From an uncultured Dialister sp. (GTDB taxonomy: Bacteria > Bacillota > Negativicutes > Veillonellales > Dialisteraceae), in contig NZ_UPZP01000057.1 of NCBI RefSeq assembly GCF_900538805.1, forward strand, positions 1 to 14,198: a stretch of 14,198 nt of DNA. The letters run 5' to 3'. Below the pieces are notes generated by a model, which did no database searches, had not been told where the DNA came from, and saw only the letters and a program-made list of their open reading frames with translations. The first letter of the stretch is position 1, and each line of letters opens with the position of its first letter. A program made the translations under genes and the position numbers. Positions 7,311-13,600 of the stretch are shown one piece after another.

Positions 7311-7344
7311 AAGAAGAAGCTCTCGAAAGAGGGCTTCTTTTTTT
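7311..7344 (+). terminator. Intrinsic terminator of ompM
   Basis: A stem of about 12-14 pairs (7311-7324 with 7329-7342) has a GAAA tetraloop and one or two G-T wobbles. It ends in a run of T through 7344. It begins 36 bases after the ompM stop. Confidence 0.9.
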
Positions 7345-7391
7345 GCGCCGCTTTCCGTGGAGTCTTGGGAGGCGGGGAACACATAGGGAAA

Positions 7392-7426
7392 ATTGTAAAT
7401 TGTAAATTGTAAATGGTAAATGGTAA
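7392..7426. repeat. 7-bp tandem repeat
   Basis: Five units: ATTGTAA three times, then ATGGTAA twice, followed by ATGAAGG and GGGCGCC. A near-identical array with the same right flank lies at 13295-13322. Both sit just after the 3' end of a gene. Confidence 0.85.
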
Positions 7427-7528
7427 ATGAAGGTGGGCGCCTGCCGGCGCCAATATGAATAAAGGGGGAGCGGCTCAAACCCTTGCGTCCCTCATGGGAA
7501 AATTGGGAATGGAGGCAGGAAATCTTTG

Positions 7529-7895
7529 AGTCATACTCTTCTTGTACCGTTCCGGCGGCCCCCCCTTTGGTGGCTGGCGCCACCACCTTTCCCCCTATTC
7601 AGGGGGCACTATGGGTGCTGGGCATTTCGGGCAACTGGTGCTTATGGCAGCAGCGGCGGAGATTTTAGCGGCGCTATGCATTGTGGTACTTATGGGGAAA
7701 TCGCTGCTGTGCGGTTTTATTCTGCCCCCTGAATAGGGGGAAGTCCCGCGGAGCGGGATAGGGGGTGGCCGCCACAGGCGACCAAATCAGCAGAATGGTA
7801 AGAATAGAAATGATACGAACGCTTCATGGGCACAAACTCTTGCGTCCCCTTTAGGGGAAGAGGGCCACGAAGTGGCGAAGGGGTGCTGGAGGGTA
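7529..7895. repeat. Long mosaic repeat (modules A + B + C), copy 2
   Basis: Starts at GAGTCATACTCTTCTTGTAC and ends at GTGCTGGAGGGTA. It contains the forward double hairpin (GGTGGC-TGGC-GCCACC; CCCCCT-ATTC-AGGGGG), the conserved 55-base block at 7661-7715, the reverse double hairpin at 7722-7765 and a third one at 7846-7877 (CCCC-TTTA-GGGG; GCCAC-GAA-GTGGC). Positions 7787-7855 and 7856-7895 are identical to 14021-14089 and 14159-14198. Confidence 0.85.
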
Positions 7896-7980
7896 AGAAT
7901 CGGAAAGAAACTCAAAGTAGAGCAGGCCGCCTATCGGCGGTCACGTCCACGGTGGAGTGTCACATCGGTGCTTGACCTCG

Positions 7981-8022
7981 TACACCCTTTGCCACTACGT
8001 GGCGTTCCCCTCAAGGGGAAAC
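7981..8022. repeat. Double-hairpin element
   Basis: CCTTTGCCAC-TAC-GTGGC, linker GTT, then CCCCT-CA-AGGGG. It is followed by GAGGCAGGAGATTTTTGAGT, which matches the segment just before module A at 7512-7531. Confidence 0.65.
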
Positions 8023-8082
8023 GAGAGATTGAGGCAGGAGATTTTTGAGTCATACGCTTCTTACAGTATTCTGGAGAGAAAA

Positions 8083-8228
8083 TCAAACAACCGGGCCGAA
8101 GGCCCGGTTTGCCTGTTTTTCCCCGTCCGACAGGGCGGCTCCCTGGTTTTCCTAGTCCACTAGCCCACCAGCTCACTAGTACACTAGCCCACTACCGCGG
8201 TTTTATCAAAACTGGCGCCGAAGGCGCC
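8083..8228. repeat. Repeat module D, copy 2, with tandem-array insertion
   Basis: Matches 5366-5458. A hairpin (CCGGGCC-GAA-GGCCCGG with TTTTT shortly after) is followed by CAGGGCGG. At 8151-8196 there is an added array of CACTAG/CCCAC units, bounded on both sides by GGTTTT, before the shared ATCAAAACTGGCGCCGAAGG. The hairpin could be a weak terminator; its T-run starts six bases past the stem. Confidence 0.65.
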
Positions 8229-8263
8229 CACCACAACCCTCGGGGCGGAGCCCCGTCAACATT

Positions 8264-8290
8264 TCCCTTTGAACCCTCTGAACCCTCACA
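8264..8290. repeat. 9-bp tandem repeat (AACCCTCTG type)
   Basis: CCCTTTG, AACCCTCTG and AACCCTCAC in tandem, followed by a G/C-rich stem and AGGCGCCTCTTTTT. Confidence 0.65.
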
Positions 8291-8395
8291 CCCGCAGGGC
8301 GTGTCCACAGGCGCCTCTTTTTCTGAATTGAATACAAGTAATCTAATAATTTTTTAAGGGGGGGTAGACACTGAAATTTATCTTCTACATAGTAT

Positions 8396-8420
8396 TATCA
8401 CACGTAATATGTGATATAAT
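8396..8420 (+). promoter_or_regulatory. Extended -10 promoter with overlapping inverted repeat, for the giant c-di-GMP gene
   Basis: TATAAT at 8415-8420 is preceded by TG one base away (TGATATAAT), a perfect extended -10. No usable -35 is present. An inverted repeat, TATCACA-N7-TGTGATA (8396-8416), overlaps the -10 and is a good candidate operator. The predicted transcription start near 8427 gives a leader of about 125 bases. Confidence 0.65.
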
Positions 8421-8502
8421 ATTTTTGAGAGACTAATGTAACATGAGACTTTCATTACATGACAGTCTGTTCTTTGTGAAGGTGGTTTTGTGAAACTTTT
8501 CG

Positions 8503-8539
8503 GCCCGGGGAAAAGGGATGTACCCTGACGGAGCCGGGC
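8503..8539 (+). promoter_or_regulatory. Two-tier stem-loop in the leader of the giant c-di-GMP gene
   Basis: GCCCGG (8503-8508) pairs with CCGGGC (8534-8539). Inside, AGGG (8514-8517) pairs with CCCT (8523-8526) around an ATGTA loop. It ends 12 bases before the start codon. I do not see the conserved bases of the GEMM-type c-di-GMP riboswitches. A regulatory role is only a possibility. Confidence 0.3.
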
Positions 8540-8551
8540 ATTATAAGGCGG

Positions 8552-11500
8552 ATGATGGATATGGCAGATGGCAGCGGTATGGGGAAAGCGGGACTTGACG
8601 GGCTTCCCTGCGGGATTTGTCTGGTGTCTATGGATGATGAGGAAAAGGTGCTGTATGCAAACCGTTCTTTCCTCCATTTGATGGGCTTCTCTTCCATGGA
8701 GGAGCTTTTTTCGCAGCGGGGCAGCTCTTTTAAGGAGCTTGTGGCTGAGGGGTATGTGCCCCTTGGCCAGCGCTGCGGAGCAGAGGAAAGGAGCGGGTCT
8801 TTTTATTTTCAGCTGAGGGCTTCCTCCGGCAGTGTCCCGGTGAAAGGGACAGCCGGGGTATATGAGGATGAAGAAAAGGGCAGGGCCTGGTGTCTATCCT
8901 GCATTCGTGACAGGGAAGGGAAGGCGCGGGATCTGCAGCTCATGGACCGGAGGACTTTTTATCCGGCCATTACCAGGCAGGCCCGGGAGGATGTGAAGAA
9001 GGGCATCTTCGGTAGCCGGGCGCCGCTGTATTTCAATCTCACCAATTTCAAGGTCTACAATTCCCGCCACGGCACGGAGGCGGGGGACAGGCTTATCCGC
9101 TTTATGGCTGAAAGTATTGCTTCCCATTTTCCCTATTCTATCATCGCCCATCTGACCGGGGATACCTTTGCGGTGCTGGCGCTTCATCATGATGTGGCGG
9201 AGCGGATTGAGGCGGTGTCCCGGGATATCAGGAATTTTACCGGCGATCCGGCGGTGCAGCTGAAGGCGGGGGTGAATATTTTCAATCCCGATGAGGTGGA
9301 AATCAGCGAAAGCGGTATTCATCTTCTCTTTGACCGGGCCAAGATTGCGGCGGACTGGATCAAGGGGGATGCCGGCAGGACTTTTGCGGTGTATGATAAG
9401 TCCATGGGGCAGCATCTTACGGATCGGGTCTATGTGCTTGGCAATTTCGACAGGGCCCTGAAGGAAGGGCATATCAAGGTGTACTATCAGCCGGTCATCC
9501 GCACGCTTACGGGAAAGGTGTGCGGCACGGAGGCCCTGGCCCGGTGGGAGGATCCGGTGCGGGGCATGATTATGCCTTCCATTTTTGTGCCGGTGCTGGA
9601 GGAGGCCGGTCTGATCCATCGACTGGACTGCTATGTCATAGAGACGGTGGCCAAACTGTACCGGTTTATTATGGAAAATCACCGGCCCTTTGTGCCGGTG
9701 TCGGTGAATCTATCGGCCGTGGATTTTGAGGTGATGGATCCCTTTTCCTTTGTGGAGGATGTGGTGGAGAAGTACCAGGTGCCCCGGAATTTCTTCCATA
9801 TCGAAATCACGGAGTCCGCCTTGAAGAAGAATGAAATGCGGCTGAGGCAGGAAATCGAGAAGTTCCGGAAGGCGGGCTATGAGTGCTGGCTGGATGATTT
9901 CGGCAGCGGCTATTCGTCTTTGAATGTGCTGAAGACCTACCGCTTTGATACGCTGAAGCTGGATATGGCGTTCCAGCGTAACCAGAATGACTGGGGCCGG
10001 AAAATCATGGGCTCCATCATTTACATGGCCAAGAAGCTGGGCATCCATACACTGGCGGAAGGGGTGGAGACCAGGGCCCAGGCGGAGTTTCTAAAGAGCA
10101 TGGGCTGCGAGAAAATCCAGGGCTGGTACTACGGGAAGGCACTGCCCTATGAGGAAAGCTACCGGTACTGCCTCCATCGTCATCTGGCTGTGGAAACGCC
10201 GCTGGAGAATTCTTTCTATGAAAAACTGGGACTGGCCAATATCATCGGCGATACGCCGGCAGCCCTTTTTCTCTACGACGGGGAGAATATAGCCATCCTT
10301 CTGGGAAATGAAGCCAGCCGCCGGGCAGCGGCGGCCCTGAATGCCGCCTGTGTCAATGAGAATGGGCTGAGGCTGGTGAAGCTGGACCTGCCGGTGATGC
10401 AGCAGTTCCATGAACTGATGTCCACATCTGCCAAAAGCGGCAGGAAGGAGTCCATGAATTACATTTTCCATGGGCAGTATATGCGCTGCACTCTGCAGGT
10501 GCTGGCCCAGGATGATCACCGCTTTGCCGGAAAAATGGAATACTACCTGGTTTCGGACGGTCAGGACCGGAAAGAAACCCATCGCATGGATAAGCTGCTG
10601 CGCCATCTCTTCATTGTCTATGACGGTCTCTATGTGATTCGGAAGAAAGAGGCCCTGGTGGAGGTGGCGGAGTCCATGAACCGCATTGTACGTACCGGGG
10701 AGACGGTGCCTCTGGGCCGGTTCCTGAAGCTTGGCGATTTCATGCATCCCGAAGACAGGGAGCGGTTTCTCAGGATCATGAAACCGGGGACCCTGGAAAA
10801 GAAGGCGAATCGGTCCAAACGAAACGCAGTGACCGGTCTGTACCGTATGAAAATGGATGACGGCAGCTACCGGTGGAAGGAGTTTAATTTCGCCCTCCTC
10901 GGTTCCTCCTGGGATGGAGATATTCTCCTGGGCATTAAGGATACCGCCTCTGCCGCCGCCAGGGAGACAGCCATGCTTCCTTCCTATCTGGCCACTTTGG
11001 TGCCCCTGCCGGAAATAGAGCGGGAAGAGAAGCGGCGCTCTTCGGTGCTGCAGGCCATGGCGGAGAGCGGAAATATCTGCTTCTTCTGGAAGGACAGGGA
11101 GCACCGGTTCCTGGGGGCCAGCCGGGCATTCCTTGAAAAATACGGCTTCACCCTGTCCGACATTCTGGGAAAGACGGATGATGAAATCGGCTGGCATGTC
11201 AACGGGCGCCGCTTCCGAAATGAAGAGGAAAAGGTACTCAAAAAAGGAGCGATTTCCAGAAATGTCATGGGCCAGTGCATCATCAAGGGACAGATCCACT
11301 ATGTACAGGCCACCAAGTTCCCCATATACCGGGGCAATGAAATCGCCGGTCTGGCGGGGTATTTCATCGACCGGGACAGCATCGGAAAAATCCGGCGGGA
11401 AAACCAGGAGCTGGATATACGGGACATGGAAACGGGACTTCTAAACTACCGCGGCATGTTCATCACCGCCATCCATTACTTTGATAACTACAAATCCTAT

Positions 11501-13210
11501 GGGGAAAACTGCGCCGCCCTCTTCATGGACATTCCGGCTCTGGACGATGTGAGCCGTCTCTATGGCATGGCGGTGCGAAAGAAACTGCTTGCCCGGCTGG
11601 CGAAGCTGATTTCCCATTTCTTCCGTCAGGGCGCGGCCATAGCCCATCTGGGCGGCGGCCGGTTCTGCGTCCTCATGAAGGCAGAGGACACGGCGGATAT
11701 CCGGCGCCGCATGCTGGACCTGTCCAATGAAATCCATGGCATCCGGGAAGAGGCGGGACGGCAGGTCACCCTTTTCCTGCAGTATGCCCTGGTCATGGCA
11801 TCGGAGGTGCGCACGGTGGACGAACTCTTCCACCTTCTGGCCCGCCGTCTGGTGGAAGCGGAACGGGAGAAATACGGAGAATCCCTGTATTATGGAGACC
11901 GCATCGTTTTCGACAGGGCCGTCTTTGACAACAGCAGTGACCAGATCATGATTTCCGACCCCGACACCTACAGCCTCCTTTATGTGAACAAGGCGGGTCT
12001 TCGGGACCTGGGGCTGCCGGAGGACTATCCCTATGCCGGAAGAAAGTGCTATGAGCTTATCTGTGGAGAGTCTGCTCCCTGTGAAGTCTGTCCCCTGGCA
12101 TTCCTCAGGCGGGACCGTTTCTATACCCAGACCTTCCATAACATGAATACCGGCGGCGATTACCTTATCCAGCATACCCTGATTTCCTGGCATGGAAAGA
12201 ACGGTCATTTTGAACTGGCCACGAATCTGGGCGGCTACGCGGAAGGGGACTACCGGAAGAAATACATGCTCTTCCAGGAAATGGCGGTCAATGATGCCCT
12301 GGTGGGAGGAATTTCCGCGCCCACACCCCATGAAGGCGTCAGCCGGCTCCTGGCCCGGGCGGGAAAAATTCTGGAAGCCGAGAAGGTATGCATTTTTGAA
12401 GAGCAGGGCGACGGCACCGTGAAGAATACCTACGAATGGTGCGCTCCCGGCATAGAGCCCTCCAAAGACGCCATGCAGCATGTACCCATGGAGCTGGCAA
12501 GGCCCCTTTATGACCGCTTCGGCCCCGACCAGATAGCCATCATTGACGACGTGGAAGCGGTGCAGAAAGAGTACGGCATTTCCAGTGAGACCTACCGGCC
12601 TGGACTGAAGCGCCTCATCTCCGGCCATCTGGTCATCGGCGGCCTTTCCCTCGGCTACACGGAAGTGGTGAACCCATCGGAAAAAATCATGAAAGAAGCC
12701 AGCCCTCTGCTGGATACCTTGACCCGCTTTGCGGCAAGCCTCATCCGCAACCGGAATGTAATGGACCGTCTCCAGGCCCTGAGCCATGAAGACCAGCTCA
12801 CAGGCCTTAGGAACCGCCTGGCCTTCATGGAATATGTGGAAAGCCTCCCCGTGGGTACAAAGACGGCCTTCCTCTTCGGCGATATGAACGGCCTCAAGCA
12901 GATCAACGACAAAGAGGGCCATGAAGCCGGCGACAGGGCCCTCCAAACCCTGGCAGCCATTGCCGGCGAACTGGTGGGCCGGAATCACGCCTTCCGCATG
13001 GGCGGCGACGAATTCATCCTGGCCGTGGAAGGAGCAGACAAAGCCCGGGCAGTGCAGCTGGCGGCGGAACTGAAGGGCAAACTGCACCTTCAGAACCTCA
13101 GCATGGCTCTGGGCATCGCCATCCGCACCGCCCCCATTATCGATATCGACGAACTCATCATGGAAATGGATAAGAAAATGTATGAGGATAAGAGACATCC
13201 GAGGAGATAG
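8552..13210 (+). CDS. Giant cytoplasmic c-di-GMP protein: EAL phosphodiesterase, GGDEF cyclase, two degenerate GGDEF, PAS and GAF sensors
   Basis: 1552 aa with no signal peptide or membrane helix. Approximate order: PAS-like 12-120; degenerate GGDEF 150-285 (TGDTF in place of GGDEF); EAL 295-540; two weak PAS-like regions 555-670 and 685-795; a clear PAS 830-945; degenerate GGDEF 955-1105 (GGGRF); PAS-like with four Cys 1120-1225 (C1166, C1171, C1177, C1180); GAF-like 1245-1400; intact GGDEF 1405-1550 (GDMNGLKQIND, GGDEF at 1484-1488). The EAL domain keeps the expected catalytic residues: E327 (EAL), N386, E418, D448/D449 in DDFGSGYSS, K469, E503 and Q523. It is therefore predicted to cleave c-di-GMP, while the last domain can make it. 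The intact GGDEF lacks an RxxD inhibitory site. The ATGs at 8552, 8555 and 8561 are all possible starts, and AAGGCGG at 8545-8551 suits the third best. A strong terminator follows. Confidence 0.92.
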   Translation: MMDMADGSGMGKAGLDGLPCGICLVSMDDEEKVLYANRSFLHLMGFSSMEELFSQRGSSFKELVAEGYVPLGQRCGAEERSGSFYFQLRASSGSVPVKGTAGVYEDEEKGRAWCLSCIRDREGKARDLQLMDRRTFYPAITRQAREDVKKGIFGSRAPLYFNLTNFKVYNSRHGTEAGDRLIRFMAESIASHFPYSIIAHLTGDTFAVLALHHDVAERIEAVSRDIRNFTGDPAVQLKAGVNIFNPDEVEISESGIHLLFDRAKIAADWIKGDAGRTFAVYDKSMGQHLTDRVYVLGNFDRALKEGHIKVYYQPVIRTLTGKVCGTEALARWEDPVRGMIMPSIFVPVLEEAGLIHRLDCYVIETVAKLYRFIMENHRPFVPVSVNLSAVDFEVMDPFSFVEDVVEKYQVPRNFFHIEITESALKKNEMRLRQEIEKFRKAGYECWLDDFGSGYSSLNVLKTYRFDTLKLDMAFQRNQNDWGRKIMGSIIYMAKKLGIHTLAEGVETRAQAEFLKSMGCEKIQGWYYGKALPYEESYRYCLHRHLAVETPLENSFYEKLGLANIIGDTPAALFLYDGENIAILLGNEASRRAAAALNAACVNENGLRLVKLDLPVMQQFHELMSTSAKSGRKESMNYIFHGQYMRCTLQVLAQDDHRFAGKMEYYLVSDGQDRKETHRMDKLLRHLFIVYDGLYVIRKKEALVEVAESMNRIVRTGETVPLGRFLKLGDFMHPEDRERFLRIMKPGTLEKKANRSKRNAVTGLYRMKMDDGSYRWKEFNFALLGSSWDGDILLGIKDTASAAARETAMLPSYLATLVPLPEIEREEKRRSSVLQAMAESGNICFFWKDREHRFLGASRAFLEKYGFTLSDILGKTDDEIGWHVNGRRFRNEEEKVLKKGAISRNVMGQCIIKGQIHYVQATKFPIYRGNEIAGLAGYFIDRDSIGKIRRENQELDIRDMETGLLNYRGMFITAIHYFDNYKSYGENCAALFMDIPALDDVSRLYGMAVRKKLLARLAKLISHFFRQGAAIAHLGGGRFCVLMKAEDTADIRRRMLDLSNEIHGIREEAGRQVTLFLQYALVMASEVRTVDELFHLLARRLVEAEREKYGESLYYGDRIVFDRAVFDNSSDQIMISDPDTYSLLYVNKAGLRDLGLPEDYPYAGRKCYELICGESAPCEVCPLAFLRRDRFYTQTFHNMNTGGDYLIQHTLISWHGKNGHFELATNLGGYAEGDYRKKYMLFQEMAVNDALVGGISAPTPHEGVSRLLARAGKILEAEKVCIFEEQGDGTVKNTYEWCAPGIEPSKDAMQHVPMELARPLYDRFGPDQIAIIDDVEAVQKEYGISSETYRPGLKRLISGHLVIGGLSLGYTEVVNPSEKIMKEASPLLDTLTRFAASLIRNRNVMDRLQALSHEDQLTGLRNRLAFMEYVESLPVGTKTAFLFGDMNGLKQINDKEGHEAGDRALQTLAAIAGELVGRNHAFRMGGDEFILAVEGADKARAVQLAAELKGKLHLQNLSMALGIAIRTAPIIDIDELIMEMDKKMYEDKRHPRR

Positions 13211-13256
13211 TGAGACAGTGGGAAAGTGAAACAGTGAAACAGTGAAACAGTGAAAC
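13209..13256. repeat. 8-bp tandem repeat
   Basis: Four perfect AGTGAAAC units at 13225-13256 are preceded by two imperfect ones. The array begins within the stop codon of the upstream gene. Confidence 0.85.
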
Positions 13257-13294
13257 GGCTGTCCGCTGTCCGCTTACCGCCGGTCATGGTTAAA

Positions 13295-13322
13295 ATGGTA
13301 AATTGTGAATGGTAAATGGTAA
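13295..13322. repeat. 7-bp tandem repeat
   Basis: ATGGTAA, ATTGTGA, ATGGTAA, ATGGTAA, then ATGAAGG and GGCGCC. Same unit and right flank as 7392-7426. It abuts the terminator at 13332. Confidence 0.85.
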
Positions 13323-13331
13323 ATGAAGGAG

Positions 13332-13362
13332 GCGCCCTCTGAAAACAGGGGCGCTTTTTTTT
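13332..13362 (+). terminator. Intrinsic terminator of the giant c-di-GMP gene
   Basis: GCGCCC and CTG on the left pair with CAG and GGGCGC on the right around an AAAA loop, with one bulged T. Eight T follow (13355-13362). Confidence 0.9.
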
Positions 13363-13384
13363 GGACACGCCCTTTGGGCGTGAA

Positions 13385-13429
13385 GGTTCAGATGGTTCAG
13401 AAGGTGCAGAGGGTTCAGAGGGTGAAGGA
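13385..13429. repeat. 9-bp tandem repeat, reverse orientation
   Basis: Five units: GGTTCAGAT, GGTTCAGAA, GGTGCAGAG, GGTTCAGAG, GGTGAAGGA. This is the reverse complement of the AACCCTCTG type seen at 402-433. Confidence 0.8.
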
Positions 13430-13483
13430 GGGCGGCTTCGCCGCCAATATAATGGGGCGGCAGAGCCGGCCTGCACTAAAACT

Positions 13484-13580
13484 TGCCTCCCCCTGCTTGC
13501 AGGGAGAGGGGGACCACGTGCATTACCCACTTGCCTCCCCCATCCATGGGGGAGGGGGACCGCGTAAGCGGTGGAAGGGG
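13484..13580. repeat. Two related direct repeats with C-rich/G-rich stems
   Basis: ACTTGCCTCCCC begins both halves (about 13482 and 13529). The first forms CCCCCTGC-TT-GCAGGG(A)G-type pairing. The second forms CCTCCCC-CATCCATG-GGGGAGG, followed by a short CGC-GTAA-GCG stem and GGTGGAAGGGG, the reverse double-hairpin plan. Confidence 0.55.
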
Positions 13581-13600
13581 CTGGCAAGTGGAGATAATGC

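Larger units (their letters stand above)
7345..8390. other. Gene-free interval of mosaic repeats
   Basis: About 1 kb without a supported gene. The order is a 7-bp tandem array at 7392-7426, a long module A+B copy at 7529-7895, a double hairpin at 7981-8022, repeat module D with an inserted tandem array at 8083-8228, a GGGGC-GGA-GCCCC stem near 8240-8254, and 9-bp repeats at 8264-8290. Short reading frames here are repeat-derived. Confidence 0.65.

Noticed and set aside
7529..7895. Mosaic repeats as a CRISPR array or insertion sequence
   Set aside because: No regular repeat-spacer spacing, no transposase frame, and no terminal inverted repeats with a consistent target duplication.
8083..8120. 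Hairpin CCGGGCC-GAA-GGCCCGG as a strong terminator
   Set aside because: The T-run begins six bases beyond the stem; kept only as part of repeat module D.
11441..13198. 585-codon minus-strand frame opposite the giant c-di-GMP gene
   Set aside because: Long only because of codon bias on the other strand; no domain is recognisable and the composition is odd (rich in His, Val and Gly).
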